From positions 1-64,000 of the forward strand of contig JAPEVC010000084.1 in NCBI GenBank assembly GCA_027946555.1: 64,000 nucleotides of DNA, written 5' to 3'. Source of the stretch: Gnomoniopsis sp. IMI 355080. Its lineage: Eukaryota > Ascomycota > Sordariomycetes > Diaporthales > Gnomoniaceae. Below, in pieces: positions 1 to 12,832 of the stretch. The translations under genes were made by a program, and so were the position numbers. Within the stretch, counting starts at the first letter, position 1. Every line of letters starts with the position of its first letter. The notes below the pieces were generated by a model. It made no database searches. It was given only the letters and a program-made list of their open reading frames with translations, and was not told where the DNA came from.

Positions 1-2245
1 GGGCTGGGCGGGTCGGGCGGATTAGGCGGCTTGGCCCCCAAGAGCCGCTTGTCCCAACACGGTCAAGTTCTTCCGCCCGCTGACGAGTCGCCAGGGATCT
101 CCCAGCTAGCGTTTCATTCCTTGTCATGGGATTCAATATTCCGCATGCATGCAAAGAGCCACACCGTACCCACTCATTGATTGACTCTTATTTTTTTCCA
201 GTCTTGAATCAGTGACCAGGATGGTTGGGGAACAAATCTGGAGAACATATGTTTTGGGGCCTCGCATGGTGTGATTATGAAGGGAAGGGCAAATGCTCCA
301 TTCTCCTGGGCCATGTCGTTTCGTGGCATGATCACCTCTCTCTTCGTGTCTCACTCGATATTACCCGAGTTGGACGGAGTGTCCCCAGTCATAAGTATGC
401 CTTGTAATGGCTCATCGACAGAGACTAACGGAGACTGTCGGCGAATAGCTAAAACTTATTGATTTATAAAGAGTAGCGATGCAAACGATCCTCAGTAGTG
501 CTGATAATATGACTGCTCACGCCGTGTGGTCCCAGGCCAGTAATCGAGGCATAAATAGCGGAGGGCGACGCCCGCTTCAACGTCGGCGTTAATTTCCGCA
601 ATAACGTCGAAGTCTTCCTGTCACAGTTGTTCTTAACTGCTTCCAAAAGCTAAAGAACCAATCAGATTAGCACTCGTAAATAGAAACCCCTTCTGGCGAG
701 ACTCCAGCCCTAGTCCACAAGACCTGTCGGTTACCCAGTCCCCTGCCATTGTTAATTTCCTTTTTTTACCTGTGTAATGCGGCCAATCACAGGTCACGAA
801 CTGATTAGCTAATAGGGATCTGAGTGCCAAATGCCCTCTGATCCTATACGGTTGGACTAACTTCCTTCTACCTATACATAACTAACCAACGTCTGTTGAC
901 CCGTACTGCTACTGCTATTTGTTTCGTACGATTGTAACCTAGGTCGAATCAACATTTTCTTTCTTTACCTTCTGGGATTTTCTTTCGCGGTCGTTATAGG
1001 GGAACAATCATAGGTTCTACTCTCTTAGTCAATTGACATGTTCATGCCCTCTATCTTACATTCATTCCTTACTAATTTTGTTTTCTCGAGGGGTTTGGGG
1101 TCTCAGCCTTTAGTACATGATTTATCGTGTAGGCATGGAGGGAGAGAAGGGCGACTGAGGGAGGCTGACGGAGGCCATCAGGCCCATCTTCGTCACTCTA
1201 GTTTCTGCGCAGAACACGTAACACACTCCTTTGACATGGAATCCGCAGTATCCTGGTCCTTTAGCTCATCGGCCTCAAATGTTGTTTTCCCAAAAGTCAT
1301 AACTCCTCCATAGTTCTGGCCTTTTTCAACACCCGTCAGAAGCCTTTGTATCGTACCTGCCTAAATATTATAGCCTCCTGGAGTAGAACTGTACTACTTT
1401 AGAGAATTGCCAGGGATTGAGATTGACGTGCAGAAGGAAGGGTTGAGATGGCCACTGGCAGGGTCACTGATGAGAATGAGGGGTCTCGAGTGTGACTACC
1501 TAAGTACCTACTTAGCTTTGATGCGATTACGCCTCCTTCAAACGTAGATGTTCAGTGGTGAAAATACATGATTCCATTATCACCCGCACTGACAGATGAT
1601 CACTTCCCACTATAGCTGTCAACAATCCAATCATCGACTTGAGTGCGGCTTAACATCCGTGCACGACAGACATATCTCGTTAAGTGCCCTGAACCTAATC
1701 TTTGTTACATTTCCTTGGTATGACGCATTGCTCGAAATATATCTGATGCCTTCCGTGTCTATTGTGCCTAGCCTAAATAGCCCATAGATTTTGAGCACTA
1801 TCCCCGTCTTTAGTATAGAGAAACACACCCGTCTTCAATCTGGACTTAATAATACTCCACTGTTTGAATCCATCATCGTCCAATCTTAAAGAAGCATATC
1901 GAGCATGAGGTTCAGTGAAGTGCAAGAATGGGTACAATGTCTACTAATAGTCCAATACACTATATGACTGCTTGGGCTTTTCCATTTGCACGGCCAGGAT
2001 GCTACCTAGGTGTACTGTTGCGACTGGCTCTATTCTAAAGAGGGGTTGCGGTGCACTAAACCCTTTTAAGCAACGAAAGCGACTAATAATATACTCGGCG
2101 TTGTAGTCACGTATAGTATGTATATAAACCATATGAAGTTTATATTTTCATAGCAACTATATAAGATGCTGTAGAGTCAGCTCACCATGCTGCAGAATCT
2201 GTAGTCTACAAGGACCTAAAGCTCCTAGGCTTTAGAAAATTGACC
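1..2245. other. Intergenic, no gene recognised
   Basis: No frame here shows a recognisable domain, a plausible splice chain or coding-like composition. The small open frames are low-complexity or overlap one another on both strands. The last part is the upstream region of the carboxylesterase that starts at 2246. Confidence 0.5.
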
Positions 2246-3902
2246 ATGTTCTCGCTTTATCTCTTGCTACAATATGCCACCTTGCACGGTTTAGCATTGG
2301 TAGACAACGACCATGTAAGCCCGCCGCAGATACGTCAAGTCCCAAGCATAGTCCAGACCACGAGCGGCGTTGTCCAAGGCCACTTTGCCACTTGGCCCGT
2401 CCAGAACAGCGTCGTTGAATTCCTCGGCATCCCCTATGCCCAACCCCCCCTTGGCGCCCTGCGCTTCCAAGCGCCCCAAGCCCTAGCCGCCAATGCATCC
2501 AGCAACAAGATCGAAGCCAGCAACTTTTCCCAAGACTGTCTGCAATATACGGGTACTGGGGGTGGTGGCAGCCAAACCCCCCTCGCTTCGCCTCAGCTTC
2601 GAGCCTACGGCTTCGGCATGGGCGGCGGCAGTGCAGATGCTCCGCACTCGTATGGCGAGGACTGTCTCACAGTCAACGTGTGGAGCAAGGCCGAGGGTGC
2701 GGTTGGAAGGGCAGTGATGGTCTGGATTTACGGCGGGGGCTTCTCGACGGGAACGTCCAACGCGCCATTTTACAGCGGCGCACGCCTCGCCCAGGATGAG
2801 GATGTGGTGGTGGTGTCGTTCAATTACCGCATCAACATTTTCGGCTTCCCTAACGCACCGGGGCTGCAGGACCAGAACATTGCGCTTTTGGACCAGCGGT
2901 TGGCCGTCGAGTGGGTGAGGGACAATGCGGCGGCTTTTGGAGGAGACCCAGACCGTATCACGCTCTTCGGGGAGAGCGCGGGGGCGGCGAGTGTGGATCT
3001 TTACTCATATGCTTGGACGCAGGATCCGATTGTCAATGGGTTCATTGCGCAAAGCGGATCAGCCTCGTTGGCGTCAAGGCCGGCGGTTAATACCACTTTT
3101 TGGTTTGCGGTGTCAGCCTCGCTGGGTTGCGGTGGGGAGGAGGCGGGTAATAGTACTGTGGAGTGTATGAGGACCAAGGACGCGACAGACGTTATCAATA
3201 CTGTGGGCGAGATCACCAACGGCAGTATATCGAGTGGATTCGGCCCCGCTGCCGACGAGAAGCTTGTATTTTCCGACGTGCAGAACCGGTCTGCATCCGG
3301 TAACTTTGTCAAAAAGGTTATTCCCCTCTGACACAAGAAATCGCTGCTCTATTTGAGACTAACATGCCGCGAAACTGTAGCCTTTGCTGATCGGCAGCAA
3401 TGACTTTGAGCTGGGCCTCGCCCGCGCCCTTCCCGGAAGTCTAGGTTTCGGTGGTCTCCCTCCGAACGCATCCGATGAGGTACTGCAGACCGCAACAGAA
3501 CTCGCGTTCGGTTGCGGCGCAGGCAAAGCTGCCAGCGACCGCATGGCCAACGGAGTGCCCGCGTGGCGATATCGTTACATGGCAGTGTGGAATAACACGG
3601 CGTTGACCAATACGACGGGCGCTTATCACTCGTCGGAGATACCCATTGCCCTAGGAACGAACGCCTTACGGCCAAATTCAACTGCAGATACCGAGGAGGA
3701 GGCCGCGTTAACCAAAAGTATGGTTCATGCTTGGGCAGAGTTTGCAAAAGATCCTGTTGGAGGTTTGACGGATTTAGGCTGGCCGCAGTACAGCCCGAAT
3801 GGAACAACGCTCATCAGGCTCGGGTATCAGAACCAATCTGCGCTGAATATTGGACCAAGCACCCAGTACGATGCGCCCTGTGGAGCGTCACTTCCTGGCT
3901 AG
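2246..3902 (+). CDS. Secreted type-B carboxylesterase/lipase
   Basis: An alpha/beta-hydrolase of the carboxylesterase type-B (cholinesterase-like) family, which cleaves carboxylic esters, probably outside the cell. There are two exons, 2246-3316 and 3381-3902, joined by a 64-bp phase-0 intron, giving 530 residues, the usual family length. I chose the ATG at 2246 because it opens a hydrophobic signal peptide (MFSLYLLLQY...). Visible motifs are the cysteine-containing EDCLTVNVW, the oxyanion loop YGGGF, the nucleophile elbow FGESAGAAS with the catalytic Ser, and near the C-terminus GAYHSSEIP with the catalytic His. The acid residue should lie near the exon junction (LLIGSNDFE). Several N-x-S/T sites fit secretion. 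The substrate is unknown. Confidence 0.9.
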
Positions 3903-5380
3903 GATGATTCAGTAAGCTAGGAAAAACTCGGAAGTCCCATGGCGTCTTTATTCTTTGTGTGCTTTGTGGCTTATCTCGTTGACCTTGGAAAGCTCAGACG
4001 AGGCCCTATAGTCCATTGCGATGTGGCCCATCGAGACTGCCAGGCACTTATGTATATACTTTCGCGTTCGAGGTTGGTACGCTGACGTAGTTTCCTATAT
4101 TAAGAATGAGAAGACTTTGTCGCTTTGCGGTCTCGCTCTCTCACAGTCCGGCGCGCTCTAACTTCAGCTGCCTACCTACCTAATAGGCAAGTATATATAG
4201 GCGGCACTATATTGGACTGGTCCTCGCTCACCCTAAAATTGGCATAGACCACCACACTCTCCCGACCACTTTGTGACTGATTACGTTCGATAAATTTAGA
4301 AGACACGCCACTGAGCAGATCATGACTATGTGGGTCATAATCCAATATAATCCATGGGCAGAGCCATTCAACTCCCCGAACAGATACTGCCGTCGATTGG
4401 CATCAAGATCTCGTGCTGCCGGCCACTGATCTTGATAATAAGAAACGAGGGCCAAGTCACCACTTGTAACCTAATGCTTTCGTATATGTGACTACGCCGG
4501 AAGAGCCGCTGTAGCCGCAGCGACGGCTTTATCGACATACCCGTGGGTAGCCTCGGCGAATGAATTGGGTTCGGTTAGCATGGTGTCTTTGATCAGTAAC
4601 AAGTAAGGCTGTGGCAAGGCAGGGGCATGTATCTTTGGCTACGAGTTCGTTGCTGCAAGACGAGAAGACGTCGAAAGTGGCCCTCTGTTGGACGATGAGA
4701 TGGATTGCACACCCTCGGGTTGGCTGTCCATCGGAGATATATCCAAGTGCTTCGGCTGGAATACGTTCTTATCTAGCCGTTTAGGCGGTTATTGACGTCG
4801 AGAGGAGCCATTTTGCTGCGAGGGAAATGATTCCCTGCTGGTTTCACAAGAATTACTAACCCAAAGTTCCCGTGAGGGAAGGAAGAGCCATTGGCATTGA
4901 CTTAAATGGAGAGGAGTGAAATTTATCCCGTGGGGGGCGGGTGGCGGTACTACTCTCCCAACGAGTTGGTTCCTCTTATGGGACTTTTCTGACATTTACA
5001 CCCATGCAGCCATCATAAACAGCAATGTACTCCAGTGTGTGTGGGCCAACAATTGGAGTCAAGCCGCTCGTGCTCAGTGGCATAAGATTATGCAGACCAG
5101 GAAGACCTATTGACTGGACCACTCGTTTTCACATTCTCAGTGTCGGCATGGGGAGGAACCTGTAGGTGGTATCCTTTATCTTTAGGATCTACTGTGTCCC
5201 TCGTATAGTTTGCTTGCCGGGAGTTCTAGTTGTAGTTATTGAGGCTCCGGAGCACGCTATACATAAACAACGGTATTCCCGGACTATGTATGCATGGAAT
5301 GCCCATATCCCACATGGTATCACTAAGCATATTTCCCTTCTGTCTTCATTCTTTTTATTTATTCCTCCTTTAACAATATT
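3903..5380. other. Intergenic, no gene recognised
   Basis: The spacer between the carboxylesterase and the permease holds only short, low-quality frames. The pyrimidine-rich stretch just before 5381 looks like the permease 5' leader. Confidence 0.45.
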
Positions 5381-7284
5381 ATGGGCATCCAAGAGCTGTT
5401 AAAGAAGCTCGAAGTGCAGCCGACAGACGACGAATTCGAGTCCATCGAAACGACAAGATGGGCAAACAAAGATGTGTATCCAATCCCTCACGACAAACGA
5501 ACCTACGGTGTGCTAGCCTTCTATGCCTATTGGGGAACATGTGGGATCTCTTTGTCTTCGTGGACGATTGGGAGCAGCCTGATCGGCATTGGCCTCACAG
5601 CAGGCGAAGCCTGCGGAGCTGTAGTATGTATGGGTCTCGTCCCGCGCAGTCGCGACGAAGTGTTTACGCAGATCTAGTTGACTGGCTGTGTAATCGCGTC
5701 CATGAGCGCGTATCTGAACGGACGTGCTGGGACGAAACATCATCTCGGCTACGGAACACTTGCTCGAGCAGCGTTTGGCCTGTGGGGATCCTATTTCGTG
5801 GTAATGCTCAATGTTTTCCAATCTTTCATCTTTTATGGAACACAAGTGAGTCGCAAACCAACAGATATCTTTGATGAACTTCTAGATGCTAAAACCTCCG
5901 GTATAGATGTACTTTGGTGGTTAGTGAACGGCCTAAGACATCTATCCTCCCCCTTCCTTCAGTGAAACAAGATGTTGGCATTATTTCAGGTACTCTGATA
6001 CTAAATGATTTAGGTGAGGCCTTCGTCGTAATTTTGAACGCCATTTTCCCCAGCTTCTTGAATATGCGCAACACGCTCCCTACCAGCGCAGGAATCACAA
6101 CACCCGGGGTCGTCGGCCTCGTGCTCTTCATCCTAGTTTACTTCCCCGTCTTCATCTTCATCCCGCCGCATCAAGTGCAGAAATTCCTGCAACCCAACCT
6201 CGTCATCGCCAGCGCCACGCTACTAGGGATCATGGGCTGGGCGGTGCACACTAACGGGGGCCCCGGCAGCCTCGTCTCGCCGGCGGTCCAGATCTCGCGC
6301 CGCGAAGCCGGCTTCCGCATGATGCAAGGCATTACCTCCGTGGCAGGTACCTACGCGGGAGGCTCGGACCGCGTGAGCGACTGGACGCGGTACGCCCGAC
6401 ACGCGCACTCGCCGACCCCGGCGCAGCTGACGGCGCTGCCTGTCACGGTGACCCTGGTCGCCCTACTGGGCATAATCACGACGAGCGCCACCACGGAGTT
6501 CATGGGCGACCTCCAGTGGAATCCGCTGCTCATGTTGCAGGAGGTCCAGGCGAGATGGTATACGCCGGCGTGTCGTGCCGGCACCTTCTTTGCTGGGGTC
6601 GGGCTCCTCTCCGTGACGGTATTTATTAATTATACCCAGAACTGCGTCAGCTCTGGTATGGACGTTGCGGTTCTGATGCCTCGTTGGATCTCACGGCTTC
6701 GTGGAAGTATCATCTTCAGCGTGCTTGGTGTCCTAGCCAACCCTTGGAGATACCTGACACAAGCGACTACTTTCATCACTATTCTCTCGTCTTTCGGGGT
6801 TTTCATGTCACCGGCTGCTGCGATACTAGTGACCGACTTTTGGATTGTCAGAAAGACAGCCTGGAACATTCCTGATCTGTACAATCCTTGCGGGATATAC
6901 TGGTTCTGGAATGGACTCAACTGGCGTGCTTTGTTGGCATATTTCTGCGGCATGACAGTAAGCCTCAATCTCAAGCTGGAGTTGTTTCTCTGGGTGTTCT
7001 CAAATCGGTATTGATGGGCAATGTTCTCTAACTATGAATCACCCTAGTGGACCGTTCCCGGGTTTGTATATGCCATGGGAGGTCCGGCAGTCAGTTCCGG
7101 TTGGACACACCTGTACCAGGTATCGTTCTTCTTCGGCTACATCGTCTCCGGAGGGCTTCACGTATTTTTCAGCTGGATTGCACCGCCTCCGGGACTTGGC
7201 GAGCAAGTCGACTTTGAATTTGTGGACGGAGTTGTTTTAGGCACAGCACCATCAGAAAATTGCGGGCAAGCTTCCGATAAGTAA
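5381..7284 (+). CDS. NCS1-family nucleobase/allantoin permease (Fur-type)
   Basis: A plasma-membrane symporter of the nucleobase:cation symporter-1 family, likely importing uracil, allantoin or a related base. Five exons: 5381-5623, 5678-5845, 5907-5919, 6014-6957 and 7048-7284, giving 534 residues. The N-terminal signature (RWANKDVYPIP, YWGTCGISLSSWTIGSSLIG) and the segment SFLNMRNTLP are typical of NCS1, and about 12 hydrophobic segments follow. The third exon is only 13 bp and restores MYFGGEAFVV, the conserved glycine-rich turn; without it the frame breaks. A second in-frame acceptor 24 nt upstream (after 5989) would add eight residues there. The Fur rather than Fcy class is inferred from the N-terminal motif; the substrate is not determined. 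Confidence 0.88.
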
Positions 7285-8303
7285 GCAGAAGAAATAGGAG
7301 CGGCTTAAAAGCAGCGAAGCGACGGGATAGAGCCCTAAGATCGAGCATGTCTCTTCGGTACTTCTATACAGCAATGATTTAGCACTTCTAGAAGTCGTTA
7401 TTATATGCTAAAGCTTATATATTAGCGTCAGTCTTCATATTTCTTTATAGTCCGGTAATAGAGATAGTAATAATGTTAAATCTTTCCGGAGTAAACGAAG
7501 CGTCTCTTCTAATATTATTTTCTATTTTATTACCTATAACTCTAAAATTGACAATCGGAGCTAGTAATAAGAGACTTAATAAAAGCTATAGTATCTCTAT
7601 AGAAGGTTAGGCTTGAGTCCATTCTCTGTACAATTTCAAAGCTGTGCAGCCAAGGGCCACGATGTATAAAAATTAGTAGCCCTCGTTATGCGTAAATGCT
7701 CATACATCCTAAAGTGCAAGCAAGGACACCGCACGCCCGGGGAAACGGCTCTCGATCTCGGGATACACATTTAGGATATGAAGCTTCCGGTCCCGGATTG
7801 CTTCCACACTACCACCTACGAACACCTGTCACCGATTCGACAGAGGCGCTTCAAGAAGAGTTTTGTACCTCCTCTTCTATTTTCCTTTTTTCCTTCATTT
7901 TTTCTCCCTTTCCCTGCTTTGCCTTTTTCTTCCTGATCAACTCAACTCATTCTATACACAGTTGGGAAGGGCTGCGCTATTCGGTTTGTTATCTGATATT
8001 GCATAGAGAACGATTAGGTCGTAATCGGGGTTTGGATAAGTCAGCCCCACTTCCGCTGCTGCGCCACGACAGGTCGAAATTTCCTTTCCGTAAGACCCGT
8101 CTGAGACGTTGATGGTATACTACTAGATAAGGCTTTTGTCCTCGACTACATCGTCCCGAATCTTGTCTCCTCGCAAGCGCACTTCACGAAAGAAATTTAA
8201 AGTCAGTGGATCACAGGATCACCGGGTATAGAAGGTATTTCCGACTATCTGACCTGCCAAGAGCCAAGGCCAAGACGCTGATAAGGTTAAGCTGGAAGCA
8301 CAG
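7285..8303. other. Intergenic with AT-rich degenerate stretch
   Basis: From about 7370 to 7620 the sequence turns strongly AT-rich, with many TA dinucleotides and no open frame. This resembles decayed, RIP-mutated repeat DNA. The rest, including pyrimidine runs at 7860-7940, shows no gene. Confidence 0.4.
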
Positions 8304-9713
8304 ATGTCTTCTTTCCAAGGCGTCTTCAACCACATGAAAGTCGGCGCCCATGAGCTTTTGGAGAAGACAAAACTTCCGGCCAACAAAACACAGAAGCTAC
8401 AGGGTGCAGTGACTGGATCGGAAGGTACCCAATATGTCGACCTCACGATCCGTTTCATTGGGGCGTCTGGTCTGCCCAAGGTGGACGTGGTAGGAACTGC
8501 CGATCCCTACTTTCGGGCTTCACTAGATGGAAAGCTGCAGTACACGTCCACCGTCAAGGAAAACACTCAGGCACCTGTCTGGAACGAAATCTGGCACATA
8601 AAGAATGTGCCTACTACAGCCGATCTCGAAGTCGGTGTGTTTGATAAGGACCCTGGTCCACGTGATGACGCGATAGGACTGTTCCATGCCACCGTTGATC
8701 CAGGCGCAAAGGAGTACGATATCCAAGGCTTGATTACGAAACGAAATAAGGGCACATTCTGGCTGGATATCCAAATCAGCGAGCCGACTCATGCCCCCGA
8801 GCATTGTCCTCCATACACATTCGACGGTCCTGTTCGCTTCTCTCGACACTTCTCCCCGACCGTTGGGCTTCTCACAAGCCTCAACGACGAGAGACTGTAC
8901 TCGACATGGAAGGTATTTATCAAGGGAGTTGGCATGTTCTTCGGAGACATTGTTCAGGGATGGAACCGGGAGTATGCTGCTGCACAGCGCATTTTCGGCC
9001 CGGGCCCCGAATCACTGGCCGTCAGGTCCGCTATCAAGTCAGGACACGCTATGCTGTATGCCAGATCGACATGTAACGGCTTCGGCGTCGTCGAGACCAA
9101 GCATGATGTTCTCAACCTCTTTGAAGGCTCCCTGCGAGGCCATCCACCTCCACCGCCACTACTTGAAGGCGACGGCAGCCAGTTGGAGCAAGACCCGCCC
9201 AAGCCGCCGCAACGTGTCAAGCCCGCTGTGTACACCTACGTGATAGCAGTGCAGGACAGCTCGTTCCGCTTCTCTGAGACTGGTGCCGCCTTTTTAGTCG
9301 ACTTTGCTTCGAAACACGCCCTGCATAGCAATTGTGCCGAGGCCGTTCGCTACAGCGGTGAGTTCCACCCACGGCCGGTCGGGGGGTGGCAGAACTTTAG
9401 CGATGATATCGCCGACGACCAAGTCCAGTGGGAGCTGGTCGTCGACAACAATTCCGGTACATACTCTCCCAACAAAGACGATCTGGTCCGTGTGCAGATG
9501 GTCCTGGAGTATAACTTGCCGGGTATTACTGTTCGCACGCTGGATCGTGAAGACCCTGAGTTGAAAGAGAGCGTACAAGCTTGCAGGGACTATGCCCTGA
9601 AATATAGAGGCACACAGAAGCAGGAGCTGCAGCCGCATAAGCAGTTCGAGGGCGAGAAAACGATGCAGGAGATGGCAGCCAACAACGAGCCTTCGGACAG
9701 TCAAGTGTTGTGA
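8304..9713 (+). CDS. C2-domain protein, intronless
   Basis: A 469-residue protein from a single exon. Residues about 45-160 form a C2 domain (VDLTIRFIGASGLPK, then TADPYFRASLDG, then VGVFDKDPGPRDDAIG); the Asp residues in the DPY and DKD loops are those that bind calcium in C2 domains, so Ca2+-dependent phospholipid binding is likely. The C-terminal 300 residues hold a conserved-looking region of unknown function (STWKVFIKGVGMFFGDIVQG..., later TYVIAVQDSSFRFSETGAAF) separated by a Pro-rich linker near residue 275-305. There is no signal peptide. The large C-terminal module is not one I can name; phospholipid-linked signalling or trafficking is inference. Confidence 0.8.
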   Translation: MSSFQGVFNHMKVGAHELLEKTKLPANKTQKLQGAVTGSEGTQYVDLTIRFIGASGLPKVDVVGTADPYFRASLDGKLQYTSTVKENTQAPVWNEIWHIKNVPTTADLEVGVFDKDPGPRDDAIGLFHATVDPGAKEYDIQGLITKRNKGTFWLDIQISEPTHAPEHCPPYTFDGPVRFSRHFSPTVGLLTSLNDERLYSTWKVFIKGVGMFFGDIVQGWNREYAAAQRIFGPGPESLAVRSAIKSGHAMLYARSTCNGFGVVETKHDVLNLFEGSLRGHPPPPPLLEGDGSQLEQDPPKPPQRVKPAVYTYVIAVQDSSFRFSETGAAFLVDFASKHALHSNCAEAVRYSGEFHPRPVGGWQNFSDDIADDQVQWELVVDNNSGTYSPNKDDLVRVQMVLEYNLPGITVRTLDREDPELKESVQACRDYALKYRGTQKQELQPHKQFEGEKTMQEMAANNEPSDSQVL

Positions 9714-9986
9714 GAAAGTGGCGGCTTCTATCTGGGGTGGCATGGCAAAAGCAGAATATGATCAGTCGATGATCTAGTCGGTCCCAAGCTCCTAAATTGG
9801 AATTTTTGTGGATACCAAATCCTGTTTAAGGTTGGATAGCCGCGTCTAAGTCCCCCACTACCACGTGATTTTTAGCTTCAGGGGCTCGATGACCTCGGTA
9901 TAAAGACCACTGTTACGATAATAATCTAGTTTTACTTGGCTCTTGGGACTACCGAGAATTCTATACATATTCATTTTGTGCCCACT

Positions 9987-11063
9987 ATGTCGAGTACACT
10001 GATCGACTTCTCTACGCTCTTCAGCAATTTGTCCCGGGCGAAGGTCGCCGACATTGTAGACCAATGGTTTCCTCCGAAGCCTACCTATACTGAGGCCTTA
10101 GTGCCCCGGCAAGATGGAAGGGTGTTCATCATCACTGGAGGTAACTCAGGCATTGGGCTGGCGCTCGTTAAACTGCTCTACCCCAAAGGTGCCAAGATCT
10201 ACATAGCCTGCCGCTCAGAGGAGCGCGCCCAAGCTGCTATCAAGGAGGTCATGGAAGAGTACGGGACTGCTTCAAAAAACGGGACAACAGAAGGTCCAGC
10301 TGGATCCATTATCTACATGCATCTCGACCTCAACGACCTGTCCACAATCAAAGCCTCGGCCGCATATTTCATGGAACGGGAATCACGACTGGATGTTCTG
10401 TGGAACAACGCGGGCATTGCCGGAAGTCCAGTTGGGACCACGACGAAGCAGGGAATCGAGGGCCACATCGGAGTAAACTGTGTTGCTCCTCTGCTCTTCA
10501 CGCAGGAGCTTCTACCTGTTCTGCGCAAAGCTGCCTCCTCATCCCGACCCGGCACAACGCGTGTGGTCTGGACAGGTTCCCTCATCATCGAACGATTCGC
10601 ACCAGAAGGCGGCGTCGACATGGCCCTTCTCGATCACATCAATGCTGCCGGCACAGGGTCGGAATTGGCGTCACGTGAGTACGCAGCGAGTAAGGCTGGC
10701 AATTGGCTTCTAGGCGTCGAGGGTGCTCGCAGGTGGGGCATCGAGAGTGAGGCAGGAAAAGGCGATGCCATCGTCAGCGTGACTCAGAATCCGGGAATGA
10801 TCAGGACGCCCGTCTGGAAGCATCAGCCGGGTTGGATGATGACTTTCCTGAACCCAACTTTTTCTCCACCAAAGATGGGTGCGTATACTATGTTGTACGC
10901 CGGACTGAGCGACGAGGTGGGCATCACGAATAATGGGGCGTATATTTTGCCATTCGGGCGGGTGCAGAAGCAGTCAACCAATGCTAAAATTTTGAAGGCC
11001 ATGGAGAATGGGAAAGCGAAAGAATTTTGGGAATGGTGCGAGCGACTTTATAAGCCATCATAG
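9987..11063 (+). CDS. Short-chain dehydrogenase/reductase
   Basis: An NAD(P)-dependent oxidoreductase of the classical SDR family, closest in layout to retinol-dehydrogenase/WW-oxidoreductase-like fungal SDRs. It is 358 residues in one exon. The ATG at 9987 is chosen over upstream non-ATG codons. Visible motifs are TGGNSGIG for cofactor binding (about residue 50), CRSEERAQ after beta-2 (Arg suggests NADP preference), LWNNAGIAG, the catalytic Ser in WTGS, and YAASKAGN with the catalytic Tyr and Lys. The substrate is unknown. It follows the C2-domain gene by 273 bp on the same strand. Confidence 0.9.
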   Translation: MSSTLIDFSTLFSNLSRAKVADIVDQWFPPKPTYTEALVPRQDGRVFIITGGNSGIGLALVKLLYPKGAKIYIACRSEERAQAAIKEVMEEYGTASKNGTTEGPAGSIIYMHLDLNDLSTIKASAAYFMERESRLDVLWNNAGIAGSPVGTTTKQGIEGHIGVNCVAPLLFTQELLPVLRKAASSSRPGTTRVVWTGSLIIERFAPEGGVDMALLDHINAAGTGSELASREYAASKAGNWLLGVEGARRWGIESEAGKGDAIVSVTQNPGMIRTPVWKHQPGWMMTFLNPTFSPPKMGAYTMLYAGLSDEVGITNNGAYILPFGRVQKQSTNAKILKAMENGKAKEFWEWCERLYKPS

Positions 11064-12832
11064 TCAACATTTTCATTCCATTGGCGAAACCCGTTTTACT
11101 TGGTAGCATTTGAATATGGTCAGTTTCATTCAAGGTTCATGGTGAGCCTCACAAGTAACGACAATCGAAAGTCTCGATTATACCTATGTAAATCTGTAAT
11201 CCAACCATGGGAATACATGATATGCTGGAACGAGACTAGAAACGTCATAGAAGCAACTCTCTGCGCTCAGATTGATTCAAAGCAATTATATTGATGAATT
11301 GGCTTATTAGTTCAAAAGCGTGTAAGCAGCACAAAGGAACGGCCGACGACGTCAAACGGAAAATCGAAGGGAAACGATAATTGAAAGAAGCAGACGCGAA
11401 ACGCGCAACTCAGGAAGCAAGTCGATAAACGATAGAGTGAAGGCGATGAAGATGGCGGTTTTGAGGAAGAGATCAAGTAGTATGAATGAACAATCCTTGG
11501 GTGTCTCGACGGTGAGAACAGTGCAGGGCAGGAGGATTACGATATCTCGTGGAGTTTATGGCCACTTGTATCCTTCGTCAGACATCATCAGCTATTCCTT
11601 ACTCTTCGTACTCACAAGCGCACTCACTGCACTCAGTGGCAAGCATATCAAACTACGCAGGTACCTAGTATTGAGCCTCGTATGCCGGCGGCTGGTCCCC
11701 TTCTTTATCTGGAGTTGAGGAAAGACAGACAACACCAGTCTCGGCTTTTCCCCAGAAGCGTAATCGTGGGGTATATACATACCGCACCTGATTTGTTGCG
11801 AAGGGTAGGTTCAGTTCTCACCAGTCTGGCGTGAGGGCCGAATCTACGATGATGGCCTAGGTATCCAGCCATGGGTATTTCCCGGGCCTATCAAGCGTTT
11901 ACCTGCATCCAAAATCAAATTCCTCGTCGTAGGCCAAATAAAACCAGTTCGTGGTCCACAACGACTGTACCAACAAGCTAGTTTATCAAAAGCCACAAGT
12001 ACGTGTGTATATGCCATACAAAATACTTTGTCATCCGGTGCAACATGTGTAACCACTCGAGTGATACATCGGCGAGGGAACGAATCGGAAGATTCTTTCG
12101 AATCCCTGTTATCGGGATGTCACAGCCCAATATTTTCAGAATTCAGGGCAAGCAGGAAGTGATAGACTTTTGCTCTCTCGTCAGCTCCTTGACGTGCGTA
12201 AACTTGACACGAAATAAGCTCTGTTGTCTTGATCTTCGCTCCAAGTAGTCTCGCTTTCAGCCGGCCTTCTTGGTATGCGTGAATGCTATAATGCATTCCT
12301 TTTCCGATCAGCATACTTATGACTGCAGAAAGGCGGCTGTCAGGTTCATTCTTCAAAGATTGACCGACATACGCCTCTGACCTCGATCAGGCTCGGGAGT
12401 CCGGACTTGTCACACATTCGTCAACCCCCCAATTCCCGGCACTAGAAGCATGTTGTATCACTCCGCTTGTCTCCTCACGTTAAATGTGTATGGTCACGTC
12501 GCGACGACTAAGGTTGATCAAGTCTCACGTCATCAAAGCAACCTATCGGCCCCGCTCAGGACAACTAGGTTCCTAGGGCCCTTACATGTATGAGCATGCT
12601 GTACTCGGCACAGGAAGCATTTGGTAACGCGACTTTCCGATAAGACAAAGTACGTGGAGAGAAAAGTCTGTTGGGTGCTGCAGGAAAAATTCCTCCCAAC
12701 TTTCTCGAACGTCCGGAGTTTGGAAAGAGAGAGATGCTCAACCATTTGACATCGACGAAAAGAACTTGCACATAGATAGAGATAAGCCTGGAGCTTAGCC
12801 ACCTTACCCTCCTATTCTACCGGAATGATCAT
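11064..12832. other. Intergenic, no gene recognised
   Basis: A long spacer with only short overlapping frames on both strands and no recognisable domain or splice chain. Confidence 0.45.

Noticed and set aside
3349..3807. 152-residue minus-strand frame over the first carboxylesterase
   Set aside because: Opposite to a clearly coding exon that carries the catalytic His.
7696..8112. 138-residue plus-strand frame before the C2-domain gene
   Set aside because: Composed of pyrimidine-rich leader sequence (Phe/Ser runs); no domain.
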